From assembly GCA_016193045.1 (NCBI GenBank), contig JACPSW010000165.1:1-38479 (forward strand): 38,479 bases of DNA, read 5' to 3'. The notes beneath the pieces are model-generated. The model was not told the DNA's origin. It worked only from the letters and a program-made list of their open reading frames with translations, and searched no databases. The DNA comes from Candidatus Rokuibacteriota bacterium. Its GTDB lineage: Bacteria; Methylomirabilota; Methylomirabilia; Rokubacteriales; CSP1-6. Each line of letters opens with the position of its first letter. The first letter of the stretch is position 1. The translations under genes and the position numbers were made by a program. Shown in pieces: positions 21,526 to 30,357 of this stretch.

Positions 21526-22389
21526 ATGACCAGCGCGAGGAGGATGGCGATTCCGATGGTGGAGTTGGCGAAAGCGACGGCTCGTCTCCCTGACGCCCAG
21601 GCGGGCGAGACGTTTCGCTACTGTCCCGGGTGTGGCCTCGGCATCGTCCAATCCGCCCTGGCACGCGCCCTCTACCGATTAGAGATCGATCTGAGCACCG
21701 TCGTGACGGTCGGGGGAAGCGGCTGCTACGGGATCATGGGCGAGTACTTCCAGAGCAATCATATCCACGGCTCCCACGGACGCGCGCCCGCCGTTGGGGT
21801 GGGCTTGAAGCTCGCGAACCCCAAGCTCACCGTCATCACCATCCAGGGAGATGGGGACGCGCTGGCGATCGGGGCAAGCCACTTCATCCACGCGGCCCGG
21901 CGAAACGTCGATATAACGGTGCTCATCTGCAACAACTTCGGATATGCGAACACCGGAGGCCAGTACGGCCCATCCACGCCGCTCGGCGGAGTCACGGAGA
22001 CTTCGCCGGCCGGCTGCTTCGAGTATCCGTTCGATGCCTGCCAGCTGGCGATCGGCGCCGGGGCGACCTTCGTGGCCCGCAGCACGTCGTACCACGCCAT
22101 CCACATGACCAACATGCTCGAACGAGCGATCCGGCACAAGGGCTTCTCCGTGGTCGAAGTCCTCCAGCATTGCCATGTCCTCTACGGGAAACGGAACGGG
22201 ATGCCCGAAGCCACTCAATGGCTCACGCTCTTCAAGGAAAACTCAGTGCGCGCCGGTGCTCCGGGAGGGGCCGAGGCGAGGCGCGCGGAGCCGGGAAAGT
22301 GGGAGATCGGGGTGCTGCACCAGGAAGAGAAGCCGGAATTCGTCGAGATGTATTTTGCGACGGCGGCGAAGCTCGCCGGAAACCGTTAA
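21526..22389 (+). CDS. 2-oxoacid:ferredoxin oxidoreductase beta subunit (TPP-binding)
   Basis: A 287-residue subunit. YCPGCG (32-37) supplies cluster-binding cysteines, and the thiamine-diphosphate/Mg motif runs from GDGD (108-111) through the RRN segment to CNN (135-137). ATG 21526 was chosen because GGGAGG lies eight bases upstream; the frame is open further up only as antisense-like sequence. It works with the alpha subunit just upstream (five-base gap) and the gamma subunit downstream as a heteromeric cytoplasmic complex. Confidence 0.93.
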   Translation: MTSARRMAIPMVELAKATARLPDAQAGETFRYCPGCGLGIVQSALARALYRLEIDLSTVVTVGGSGCYGIMGEYFQSNHIHGSHGRAPAVGVGLKLANPKLTVITIQGDGDALAIGASHFIHAARRNVDITVLICNNFGYANTGGQYGPSTPLGGVTETSPAGCFEYPFDACQLAIGAGATFVARSTSYHAIHMTNMLERAIRHKGFSVVEVLQHCHVLYGKRNGMPEATQWLTLFKENSVRAGAPGGAEARRAEPGKWEIGVLHQEEKPEFVEMYFATAAKLAGNR

Positions 22390-22406
22390 CCATGGGAGCC
22401 GGGCGA

Positions 22407-22958
22407 ATGCGTACCGAGGTGCGGTTTGCAGGAGACGGTGGACAGGGGCTCGTGCTGGCGGGGATAGTCCTCGCCGAGGCGGCCGGCGTGTACGGCGGGC
22501 ATTACGCGTCGCAGTCACAATTCTACGCGCCCGTGATCATGGGTGGCCCTTCCTACGCGGACGTCGTCATCAGCGACAGCGATACGGCGTTTCCCTGGGG
22601 AACGAGCCCGAACGTGCTAGTGGCCCTGACCCAGAGATCGTTCGATCACTTCGCGAATCGGGTGGCGGACGATGGCCTGGTTCTCACCGACCCGTCGCTC
22701 GTGCCCGAGCGCGGCATCCGAGCCGACCGGGTCGTCCCGATCCCGGCGCGGGAGATCGCGGAGCGGGCGGGCGCGGCGAAGGCTGCGAACATGGTCTGCG
22801 TCGCCGCCGTCGCGGCGTTGACCGGGGTCGCGACCCTCGAGCACGTGCAGAAGGCCATCGACGCGAGGGTTCCGGGCAGGCTGCTCGACGCAAATCGGGC
22901 CGCGGCCAAGCAGGGCTGGGACTACGCACAGAAGGTGCTGTGCGGCCGAGAGGCATAA
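22407..22958 (+). CDS. 2-oxoacid:ferredoxin oxidoreductase gamma subunit
   Basis: A 183-residue gamma subunit with the family glycine motif GDGGQGLVLAGIVLAEAA near the N-terminus and the MGGPSYADVVIS block. This domain helps bind CoA and completes the oxidoreductase. ATG 22407 has GGGAG eight bases upstream; ATG 22392 in the same frame lacks one. The gene order delta-alpha-beta-gamma, with tight spacing throughout, supports one complex. Confidence 0.92.
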   Translation: MRTEVRFAGDGGQGLVLAGIVLAEAAGVYGGHYASQSQFYAPVIMGGPSYADVVISDSDTAFPWGTSPNVLVALTQRSFDHFANRVADDGLVLTDPSLVPERGIRADRVVPIPAREIAERAGAAKAANMVCVAAVAALTGVATLEHVQKAIDARVPGRLLDANRAAAKQGWDYAQKVLCGREA

Positions 22959-22961
22959 GGG

Positions 22962-23429
22962 GTGAGGTTCTTCGAAGATCTGCAGGTGGGGGACAAATTC
23001 AAGAGTCCCGGGAAGACCATCACGGAAACCGCCGTCACGCTGTGTGTGGGACTCGCCGGGATGCCCTTCCCCATCTTCAATGACGCGGAGTACGCGCGGA
23101 CGACGAAGGCGGGTGGGATCCTGGCGCCCGGACGCATGGTGTTGATGATGATGGGGGGGCTCGAGGAGCAGGCCCTGACGTGGGAACCGTCGGCGCTGCT
23201 CGTGGAGCTGAGAAGTGTGCGGCTGCTGGGCCCCGTCCGGCCGGGAGACACGATCCACGTCGAGATCGAAATCCTGGAAAAGCGGGAGAGCCGAAAAACG
23301 CCTCGCGGCATCGTAATTCACAAGAGCCAGTGCCGAACCCAGCGGGGAGACGTGGTCCTGGAGTGCGAGAACGTGCATCTCGTGGCCAGACGGGCCGACC
23401 GGCCCGATCGGGACGAGAGCCGGTGCTGA
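22962..23429 (+). CDS. MaoC-like hot-dog-fold protein with altered catalytic motif
   Basis: A 155-residue protein of the MaoC dehydratase/hydratase fold: N-terminal FFEDLQVGDKFKSPGKTITE is typical, as is the closing VRPGDTIHVEIEILEKRES segment. The usual hydratase motif GDxNPIHxD reads GMPFPIFND here, so the catalytic Asp and His are both replaced. It may be a non-catalytic or thioesterase-like relative, or act on another CoA thioester by different residues. GTG 22962 is three bases past the gamma stop, and its own stop overlaps the next permease gene by seven bases. It is likely to act on the acyl-CoA made by this operon. Confidence 0.8.
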   Translation: MRFFEDLQVGDKFKSPGKTITETAVTLCVGLAGMPFPIFNDAEYARTTKAGGILAPGRMVLMMMGGLEEQALTWEPSALLVELRSVRLLGPVRPGDTIHVEIEILEKRESRKTPRGIVIHKSQCRTQRGDVVLECENVHLVARRADRPDRDESRC

Positions 23430-24385
23430 CGTACCTGGTCCGGCGGCTCCTGTTATTCATCCCCTCGCTCCTGGGGGCCTCTCTCCTTATTTTCGTGCTG
23501 ATGCGGGTGGTGCCGGGCGACATCGCGGAGATCCTCGTGTTCCAGGCCGGCACCGAAGCCAGCGAGGTCCAGCAGAAACAAGTCCAGCAGCTGCGGTCGG
23601 AGCTCGGTCTCGACCTCCCGGTCCTCGTCCAGTACGGGGAGTGGCTGGCGCGGGCGGCGCGCGGGGATCTGGGCTACTCCTACACTCAGCGCCAGCCGGT
23701 CTTCGAGATCCTCGCGGAGCGGGTCCCCCGCTCGATGGAGCTCGCCCTGCTGACGCTGGTGCTCGCCGTTGCTTGGGCCATCCCCTCCGGGGTGCTCTCG
23801 GCGACCCATCAGAATCGCTGGATCGATCTGGTGGCGCGGCTGCTCAGCGTGTGCGGCCTGGCGCTGCCGATTTTTCTCATCGGCACGCTCATGCTCTTCC
23901 TGCTGGTCCGCCTGTTCGGCTGGTCGCCGCCCCTGGAGTTCGTGAGCTTTTCGACGAGCCCGAGCGAGAACCTCAAGCAGCTGATCTGGCCGGCGCTCGC
24001 CCAGGCCTTCTACATCGGGGCGCCGATCGCCCGCCTCACCCGCTCCCAGGTCGTGGAGGTCCTTGGGGAGGATTACGTCCGAACGGCCCGCGCAAAAGGC
24101 CTCGGCGAGCTCGCCGTCGTCTACCGTCATGCCCTCAAGAATGCGGTTCTGCCGGTCATCACGTTCATCGGGTGGTGGGCCGGACGGCTCCTGGGGGGGA
24201 TCGTGGTGGTCGAGACGATCTTCTCGGTCCCCGGGATGGGATCAACTCTGATGCAGGCCGTCCAGTATCGAGATTATCCGCTTCTCCAGGCGGTCGTCAC
24301 CTTCATCGCCCTGGTGTTTCTGACCACCACCCTCGTCGTCGACCTGCTCTACGCACGGCTCGATCCGCGGGTGCGATATGCGTGA
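23423..24385 (+). CDS. Peptide/nickel-type ABC transporter permease (DppB-like)
   Basis: A 320-residue inner-membrane permease. GTG 23423 gives the canonical N-terminus LTYLVRRLLLFIPSLLGASL; frames starting further upstream are antisense artefacts. The ATPase-contact loop GEDYVRTARAKGLGE and the C-terminal GRLLGGIVVVETIFSVPGMG motif are family hallmarks. About six spans. It pairs with the DppC-like permease that overlaps its end by eight bases. Despite the family name, substrates include peptides, opines, sugars and nickel. Confidence 0.93.
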   Translation: MLTYLVRRLLLFIPSLLGASLLIFVLMRVVPGDIAEILVFQAGTEASEVQQKQVQQLRSELGLDLPVLVQYGEWLARAARGDLGYSYTQRQPVFEILAERVPRSMELALLTLVLAVAWAIPSGVLSATHQNRWIDLVARLLSVCGLALPIFLIGTLMLFLLVRLFGWSPPLEFVSFSTSPSENLKQLIWPALAQAFYIGAPIARLTRSQVVEVLGEDYVRTARAKGLGELAVVYRHALKNAVLPVITFIGWWAGRLLGGIVVVETIFSVPGMGSTLMQAVQYRDYPLLQAVVTFIALVFLTTTLVVDLLYARLDPRVRYA

Positions 24386-25301
24386 CGGGGTGCTCACCGG
24401 CCCCCAGGGCCACACGGCTTCGCTCCGGCCGACGCCGACGATGGTCCCGTCCTCCCTTGGGCGAACAGCTCGGGCGGCCCGGGCATCGCTTCGCCAACCC
24501 GTAGGGCTGCTCAGCGCCGTCGTCGTGTTCGTGCTTGCAACGCTCGGGATCCTTTCTGCCCACATAGCCCCTTACAGCCCGAACGAGACGATCTTTTCCC
24601 CCTATCTCCCGCCCGGGGCAGGAGTGTTGCTGGGCACCGACAAGCTCGGGCGAGATGTGCTCAGCCGCCTGATCTGGGGCGCCCGGCTGACCTTCTATGT
24701 GGGCCTGGTCTCCGTGGGGGTCTCGATCACGCTGGGAACCTTCTGGGGGATCGTGACCTCGTACTTTGGCGGCCCGGTGGACACGCTGACCCAGCGGTGT
24801 GTGGATATGCTCATGGCCCTTCCCCCGATCGTTCTCGCCCTGTCCGTGATGGCCGCAGTGGGGCAATCCGTCAACAACGTGATCCTTGCGCTGGGAATCC
24901 TGCTGACCCCCACTGCGATACGGACGGTCCGCCCGATCGTCCTGTCCATACGGGAAACCGCCTACATCGAGGCCGCACGGGCGATCGGCTGCTCGCGCGC
25001 CCGGATCGTTCTCCGCCACATCGTTCCCAACTGCGTTGCCATCTACATCGTCCTGTTCAGCATCAACATCGGTTACGCGGTGGTGGTCGAGGCGTCCCTG
25101 AGCTTCCTCGGCGTGGGAATCCCGCCCGACGAGCCCTCCTGGGGGGCGATGCTCGCCGCGAGCATGGTCGATGCCGCGCGGGCCCCCTGGTTGATGATCT
25201 TTCCGGCCCTTGCGATCTTTCTCGCCGTCCTGTCCTTGAACCTGCTCGGGGACACGATTCGGGACATCTTCGATCCCCGCCTCCGACGCGAACTCCGATA
25301 G
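24378..25301 (+). CDS. Peptide/nickel-type ABC transporter permease (DppC-like)
   Basis: A 307-residue permease. It has a long N-terminal cytoplasmic part (about 40 residues), a first span near 43-63, and the LLGTDKLGRDVLSRLIWGAR motif typical of DppC/OppC. The EAARAIGCSRARIVLRHIVPN loop contacts the ATPase, and SFLGVGIPPDEPSWG is conserved. It forms the heterodimeric channel with the upstream permease. No DppD/DppF-type ATPase gene follows; the binding-protein gene comes next, so ATPases must be encoded elsewhere. Confidence 0.93.
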   Translation: MRDGVLTGPQGHTASLRPTPTMVPSSLGRTARAARASLRQPVGLLSAVVVFVLATLGILSAHIAPYSPNETIFSPYLPPGAGVLLGTDKLGRDVLSRLIWGARLTFYVGLVSVGVSITLGTFWGIVTSYFGGPVDTLTQRCVDMLMALPPIVLALSVMAAVGQSVNNVILALGILLTPTAIRTVRPIVLSIRETAYIEAARAIGCSRARIVLRHIVPNCVAIYIVLFSINIGYAVVVEASLSFLGVGIPPDEPSWGAMLAASMVDAARAPWLMIFPALAIFLAVLSLNLLGDTIRDIFDPRLRRELR

Positions 25302-25414
25302 CCCCCTTATGACGGGAGGTGGTAGCGCCAGAGATTTCAGAGTTGCCGATCGAGACGCAACGCCCCGGTGGAACAGGCCATGGAACCTCATCGAGCGCGA
25401 AGGAGGGAAGTCCC

Positions 25415-27016
25415 ATGAGACGATTTCTCGCGTTGCTGAGCGTCACGTTTGTGCTGACGGCCCTGGTCGTTGCCCCCGACGCCTCCGCCCAGGATAAGCC
25501 GCGGCGTGGAGGAGTACTCACCGCCTTCATCAATACGGACCCCGGGCGCCTCGACTTCCAGACCGAGTCAGGCGGACAGCTGGTATGGGCAACGGCGGGC
25601 ATCTTCAGCGGTCTCCTTCAGCATGATCCGGATGACCCCACCGCGATCATCGGGGACCTCGCCGAGAACTGGACGGTGTCCACGGATGGAAAAGTCTATA
25701 CCTTCCGGCTCCGCTCCGGCGTCAAGTGGCACGACGGTGTACCCTTCACGGCGAGCGACGTCAAGGCGGGCTTCGACCGGATCCTGAACCCCGCGTTCCG
25801 CAGCCCGCGGTGCGGGGCGAGCCTGAAGCCGATCGTCGCCGGCGTCGACGTCATCGACCCAGCCACCGTCCGCTTTCAGCTGAAGTTCCCCGCTACGACC
25901 TTCGTCACGGCCATGTCGTCGGTGTGGTGCCGCGTCCCCGCGAAGCATATCCTCGAGAAGTACGGAGACATGATGCGGCCCGAGGCGCTCATCGGGACGG
26001 GACCATTCAAGTTGAAACAGTACGTGCGCGGGAATCTCATCGAGCTGGAGCGGAACCCGCTGTATTTCGACCCGGCGCTTCCCTACCTCGATGGGGTGAA
26101 GACCTTCATTCTGAAGGATGCAGCGGCCCAGCTTACGGCGGCAAAAACCGGCCGAATCATGCTGTCACCGGTGTGGCCGCTACTGACCAAGAGCCAGGCC
26201 GAGGAGCTCAAGGCCGCCCGGGGCGATGAGGTGGAGATCAGCAAGGTGTCGATCAACATCATCGCGACCGTCCAGATGAATCTCAGCAAGGCGCCCTTCA
26301 ATAATCCCGATATCCGCCGCGCCGTCAACCTCGCCATCGATCGGCAGGAGCTGGTTGCGAAGGGCCTGGATGGGGCAGCGGTTCCCTGCGCTCTGCTCAA
26401 TCCAGAACTGTCGGGGGAGGTCGCCCTCCCGCTAGACGAGGTCCGGAAGATGCCGGGATGTCGCCAGCCGAAGGACGCCGACATCGCGGAGGCGGCGCGA
26501 CTCGTCGCCAAGCATTATCCGCAGGGTGTGGAGTTCAACGCCTCCGTCCGAGCCTGGGGGGACTATGTGGACCGAGCTCAGCTCGTGCTCGCCCAGCTCC
26601 GGCGGATCGGGCTCCGGGGCAAGCTGCAGTCGCTGGAGAGCGCGGTCGGGTGGGCGAACTACGCGAAGGGCGAGTTCGAGTTCATCGCCACGCAGGACCA
26701 TGGCCCCGAGTCAGCCAACCCGGCGGACATCTTCTCGCTGCTTTTTTCGCCCCAGGGCGGACGCAACTACACCAAGTGGTCCGACGCCCGGGCCACCGAG
26801 TTCATCGACGCGGGGCTGCGCGAGGGGAGCGCCGACAAGCGCAAGAAGGTGTACTGGGAGCTCCAGCGCTATCTCTTGACGCTGGAGTCGCCGCCGCTGG
26901 TCGTCGTCGGGTGGCCCCAGGGCTGGTTCTTCAAGGACAAGCGCGTGCGAAACCACAGATATCCCCCGAGCTTCTACGACGATACGACGTACACCAAGGT
27001 CTGGCTCGCACAGTGA
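25415..27016 (+). CDS. Family-5 extracellular solute-binding protein (DppA-like)
   Basis: A 533-residue periplasmic binding protein. ATG 25415 has AAGGAGG a few bases upstream and starts a signal peptide ending ASA (residue 25). Typical blocks are PRRGGVLTAFINTDPGRLD, LAENWTVSTDGKVYTFRLR and GVKWHDGVPFTASDVKAGFD near residues 60-125, and DIRRAVNLAIDRQEL in the middle. It delivers an oligopeptide or other organic solute to the DppB/DppC-like channel. Its stop overlaps the CoA-ligase start as GTGA. A ~110-base gap upstream holds no gene. Confidence 0.93.
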   Translation: MRRFLALLSVTFVLTALVVAPDASAQDKPRRGGVLTAFINTDPGRLDFQTESGGQLVWATAGIFSGLLQHDPDDPTAIIGDLAENWTVSTDGKVYTFRLRSGVKWHDGVPFTASDVKAGFDRILNPAFRSPRCGASLKPIVAGVDVIDPATVRFQLKFPATTFVTAMSSVWCRVPAKHILEKYGDMMRPEALIGTGPFKLKQYVRGNLIELERNPLYFDPALPYLDGVKTFILKDAAAQLTAAKTGRIMLSPVWPLLTKSQAEELKAARGDEVEISKVSINIIATVQMNLSKAPFNNPDIRRAVNLAIDRQELVAKGLDGAAVPCALLNPELSGEVALPLDEVRKMPGCRQPKDADIAEAARLVAKHYPQGVEFNASVRAWGDYVDRAQLVLAQLRRIGLRGKLQSLESAVGWANYAKGEFEFIATQDHGPESANPADIFSLLFSPQGGRNYTKWSDARATEFIDAGLREGSADKRKKVYWELQRYLLTLESPPLVVVGWPQGWFFKDKRVRNHRYPPSFYDDTTYTKVWLAQ

Positions 27017-29148
27017 AACGGGCCGTAGAAGCCGGACGGGGCAGGCGGCTGCAGCCGCTTCTGGAGCCGGAATCGGTCACGATCATCGGCGCCTCGACGG
27101 ACGCCCAGAAGATCAGCGGCCGCCCGCTCCGGTATCTCTTGCGCCACGGGTACAAAGGGCGCATCTATCCGGTCAATGCCGGCGCCGGGGAGGTGCTGGG
27201 GCTGGCCGCGTACCCCGAGGTCCGCGCCCTGCCGGAGGTGCCGGACCTCGCCGTGATCTGCGTGCCGGCCGCCCGGGTGCCAGCCGCGCTGGAGGCATGC
27301 GGCGAGCACGGGATCCCCGCCGCCGTGGTCCTCTCGGCCGGCTTCGCGGAGACGGGGGAGGAAGGGGCGCGGTTACAGGCCCAGGCGGCGTCCATTGCCG
27401 CTCGAAGCGGGATGTTTCTCTGTGGGCCCAATTCGGTGGGGGTCATCAACGTCTGGCGCCGCCTGACTGCCAGCTTCTCGGCGCACCTGGAAGAAGGGCT
27501 CCTCGCGGGCCCGATCGCGTTTGTCAGTCAGAGTGGCGCCATGGGGACCACCACGTTCAATCGCATGCAGGACGAAGGGCTGGGGTTCAGCTACTTCGTC
27601 AGCAGCGGAAACCAGGCGTTGCTCGAAGCGGTGGATTTCATCGAGGCGTTCCTCCACGACGACCACACCGAGGTCGTGGCGGCATACATCGAAGGCGTTC
27701 GGGATGGAAGCAAAGTCTTGCGTGTGGGACGGCTTGCCCGGGAGCTCGGAAAGCCGATCGTCGTCCTCAAGGCCGGGCGCACCGATTCCGGCCGCCGGGC
27801 GGCCCTTTCCCATACGGCCGCGGTGACCGGATCCCACGCCGTCTATCGGACGGCATTCAGGCAAGCCGGGATCGTCATGGTGGAGGATATAGAAGAATTG
27901 GTGGACGCATGTCGGCTGCTGTCCCAGCACCGGTCGCTGCCGGGCGCCCGGATGGCGGTCATCAGCGGGTCCGGTGGGGTCTCGGTCCTCGCCGCGGATC
28001 ATTTCGCCAAAGCGGGACTGGAGATCCCGCTCCTGTCGCCGGACACCGTGACGACCCTGCAACAAATCCTCCCTCCCTTCGCCGCATGTCAGAATCCGGT
28101 GGACGTCACGGGCCAGCTGTTTGCCTCACCGCGGCTCCTCCAGGCCGCGCTGGCGACGGCAGCCCAGGACCCATCGGTGGATGGTATTGCGCTGGTCCTG
28201 TCCATGGCGCCCCCGGATGCCGCCAGACGCATGGCGGAGGATATCGTCCTCTTCGCGCCCCAATCGCCCAAACCCCTCGCCGTCGGCTGGCTAGGGGGAT
28301 CGATGGTGGAGGAGGGGCGCGCGATCATCCGCAAGGCCGGAATCCCGCTGTACACGACGCTGCCGGCCCTCGCCGCGGGCCTGAGGATTCTTGTCGAAGC
28401 GGGACGGCGGACTCAATTCGTCGAAGCCGCCCATTCGGTCGGGGTCCTTCCAGCTCCCCGCCGGGAAGCGCTCGAGCGGGGGGGCATCCTCCCGTACCTG
28501 GAGGCCCGCGCCCTCCTCGATCATATCGGTATCGAGGGTCCTCGCGAGGCCATCGTGCGCGATGCCGACGAAGCCGTCGAGAACGCGGCACAACTCGGCT
28601 TTCCCGTCGCCGTCAAGCTACTCGCGCCGGCGCTCAGCCACAAGAGTGAAGCCGGCGCCGTACGGGTGAACTTGACGACCGCGCACGCCGTCCGGGAGGC
28701 GGTCGGGGACCTGCTGGAGGTGGCGCGAACTCGGCTGGCGGGAGAACCCGGCGAGGGGCTGCTGGTCCAGCAGATGATCACGGGTGGATCGGAGTTCCTG
28801 CTCGGTCTCGTTCGGGACGCGCAGTTCGGGAACGTCCTGACGCTCGGAGCCGGCGGCATCCTCGTGGAGGTGCTCCGCGACGTCGTTCACGGGCTCCCGC
28901 CACTCTCGCGAGGTGAAGCTGAAAGGATGATCGGAGAACTCGCAGCCGCACGAATTCTCGACGGCGTTCGGGGACAGCCGCGTCGCGATCGAGAAGCCCT
29001 GATCGACGCGCTCCTGCGGCTGTCCACCCTGGCCGAAACAGCGGGGGACGCCATCGAAGAGATGGACATCAACCCGTTGATCGTGCGGGAGGAGGGCCGA
29101 GGAGCCTTCGCTGTCGACGTCAGGGTTGTGGGACGCAGGGGTCTCTAG
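27013..29148 (+). CDS. ADP-forming acyl-CoA synthetase (acetate-CoA ligase family)
   Basis: A 711-residue enzyme with fused alpha and beta parts of NDP-forming acyl-CoA synthetases: a CoA-binding Rossmann domain (about 17-140, SVTIIGAS at the start), succinyl-CoA-ligase-like domains with the phosphorylated histidine H267 in ALSHTAA, and a C-terminal ATP-grasp domain (about 485-711, with GFPVAVKLLAPALSHKSEAG). These enzymes convert acyl-CoA, ADP and phosphate to the acid, CoA and ATP, or the reverse. GTG 27013 overlaps the upstream stop; earlier starts are antisense sequence. In this operon it could recover ATP from the acyl-CoA made by the oxidoreductase. Confidence 0.92.
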   Translation: MKRAVEAGRGRRLQPLLEPESVTIIGASTDAQKISGRPLRYLLRHGYKGRIYPVNAGAGEVLGLAAYPEVRALPEVPDLAVICVPAARVPAALEACGEHGIPAAVVLSAGFAETGEEGARLQAQAASIAARSGMFLCGPNSVGVINVWRRLTASFSAHLEEGLLAGPIAFVSQSGAMGTTTFNRMQDEGLGFSYFVSSGNQALLEAVDFIEAFLHDDHTEVVAAYIEGVRDGSKVLRVGRLARELGKPIVVLKAGRTDSGRRAALSHTAAVTGSHAVYRTAFRQAGIVMVEDIEELVDACRLLSQHRSLPGARMAVISGSGGVSVLAADHFAKAGLEIPLLSPDTVTTLQQILPPFAACQNPVDVTGQLFASPRLLQAALATAAQDPSVDGIALVLSMAPPDAARRMAEDIVLFAPQSPKPLAVGWLGGSMVEEGRAIIRKAGIPLYTTLPALAAGLRILVEAGRRTQFVEAAHSVGVLPAPRREALERGGILPYLEARALLDHIGIEGPREAIVRDADEAVENAAQLGFPVAVKLLAPALSHKSEAGAVRVNLTTAHAVREAVGDLLEVARTRLAGEPGEGLLVQQMITGGSEFLLGLVRDAQFGNVLTLGAGGILVEVLRDVVHGLPPLSRGEAERMIGELAAARILDGVRGQPRRDREALIDALLRLSTLAETAGDAIEEMDINPLIVREEGRGAFAVDVRVVGRRGL

Positions 29149-29228
29149 AGAGCCGAAGCGGTCCGATAGTTCAAGCTCGTCGCGGAGGGTGAGACCACCG
29201 CCACCCTGCCCGAGTGACAGGCGGAGGG

Positions 29229-29780
29229 CTACCGCGTAGCTCCGGGGGGCGGGGGTGGCGGGGTTCCCGCCGGCGGTGGCGGGATGGTCGGCGGCGCGCT
29301 CGCAGGAGGTGGCGGAGGAGCGGGCGGCGCCGTGTACGCCGGTTGGGACCCTCTCGGGACCGGGATCTGGTTGCCCTTGGCGTACATGCACTGCATGTAG
29401 GCGACGTCGTAGCGGCGCTGCGTCATGCGCGCGCCCTCGGCGGCGCCCGCGCCCATCGCCGTCCCGCCCAGCAGCCCGGCGCCCGCGCCAACGGCGGCCC
29501 CGGTCGCCGGACTCCCGGCCGCCGCGCCCACCGCGGCTCCGACCGCCGCCCCGACCGCCGTCCCGATGACCGCCCCGCCCACGGCGCTCTCCGTGGCCGC
29601 CCGCCCCGGCGTCGTTCCGGTCTGTTGCGCCGCCCACTGGCGGCAGACCGCGTCATCGGCCTGGAATTGCTCGAAGTTCTTCCCGCCGCCGGGCAGCACC
29701 ATCACGCTCGGGCCCGTCGGGACGGTCGCGCACGCCGTCAGGAACACTCCCGCTGCGAGGGGAAGGACGGCGGATTTCAC
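29229..29780 (-). CDS. Glycine-zipper lipoprotein with proline-rich tail
   Basis: A 183-residue envelope protein. The signal peptide ends in a lipobox (LTAC, lipid-modified Cys about residue 17). A glycine-zipper region of repeated GAAVGAA-type units (about 70-120) should form a membrane-associated helical hairpin, followed by RYDVAYMQCMYAKGNQIP and a long proline-rich C-terminus. GTG 29780 overlaps the upstream gene's stop as GTGA. The zipper plus YxxxCMxxxG end is shared with the lipoprotein at 31264-31683, so the two are paralogues. Likely an outer-membrane or periplasmic structural protein. Confidence 0.82.
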   Translation of the reverse strand: MKSAVLPLAAGVFLTACATVPTGPSVMVLPGGGKNFEQFQADDAVCRQWAAQQTGTTPGRAATESAVGGAVIGTAVGAAVGAAVGAAAGSPATGAAVGAGAGLLGGTAMGAGAAEGARMTQRRYDVAYMQCMYAKGNQIPVPRGSQPAYTAPPAPPPPPASAPPTIPPPPAGTPPPPPPGATR

Positions 29781-30133
29781 TGCGGCCTCGGCGGGACCTT
29801 CACCCATGCCTCGGGACACGTCGGAACGCTCGGGTAGTACGCCTGCGCGCTGGGACAGTAATACCAGTAGACCTGCGGCGGCGGCGGAGGCGGCACCGGC
29901 TGCTGGATGTACACCGGCGGTTGCTCGACGATGACCGCCGGAGGCCGGTAGACGTAGTACGGCGGCGGATAATACCACCAGTACGCATGCGGCGGGCCCC
30001 ACCAGAACGAGGGTCCGACGCCGATGAAGACGTGGCCCCGGACGCCGCGGTGCCTCCGCCATGCATCGCTCGGCACCGCCGCAGCGAGAAGCAGCGCGAC
30101 CGCCAGAAGCGAAACCAGAGCTGACTTTTTCAC
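29777..30133 (-). CDS. Exported proline/tyrosine-rich protein
   Basis: A 118-residue secreted protein: signal peptide to about residue 24 (VPSDA), a short basic RRHRGVRGHVFIGVG segment, then a tract dominated by Pro, Tyr, Trp and Val (for example WWYYPPPYYVYRPP), and a C-terminal SAQAYYPSVPTCPEAWVKVP motif. That last motif is common in small exported proteins of unknown function in Proteobacteria and relatives. It resembles the copies at 1883 and 11935 only in composition. GTG 30133 is the start. It is translationally coupled to the lipoprotein downstream. Confidence 0.82.
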   Translation of the reverse strand: MKKSALVSLLAVALLLAAAVPSDAWRRHRGVRGHVFIGVGPSFWWGPPHAYWWYYPPPYYVYRPPAVIVEQPPVYIQQPVPPPPPPQVYWYYCPSAQAYYPSVPTCPEAWVKVPPRPQ

Positions 30134-30179
30134 TCTTTCCTTCTCTTACCTTTTGACGGGCGCTGTATCAACACCATTC

Positions 30180-30207
30180 AGTATACCCCCTTGGCCGAAT
30201 TGGCCAA
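30180..30207 (-). promoter_or_regulatory. Promoter of the exported-protein/lipoprotein pair, with inverted repeat
   Basis: On the minus strand TTGGCC (30207-30202) and TATACT (30185-30180) are 16 bases apart. The -35 is one arm of a perfect inverted repeat, TTGGCC (30191-30196) and GGCCAA (30202-30207), so a regulator may cover it. Confidence 0.55.
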
Positions 30208-30302
30208 GTGGTGACATTCTGACCAGCGCTCACCCCTCCGACGGTACGGCCGCTCAGCGAATTTCTGTTGACTTGAAAGGATGTTACGCCGGCTCCTCCC
30301 CC

Positions 30303-30318
30303 TGGCACCCGCCTTGCT
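30303..30318 (+). promoter_or_regulatory. Sigma-54-like promoter upstream of the mlaC operon
   Basis: TGGCAC, five bases, TTGCT matches the -24/-12 consensus including the invariant GG and GC at the right spacing. It is 40 bases before the small gene that precedes mlaC. Sigma-54 control would need an enhancer-binding activator, none of which is encoded here. Confidence 0.55.
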
Positions 30319-30357
30319 CTAGAGGGGGTCGCGTGCGTTCCTGATGAGGAGGATGTG

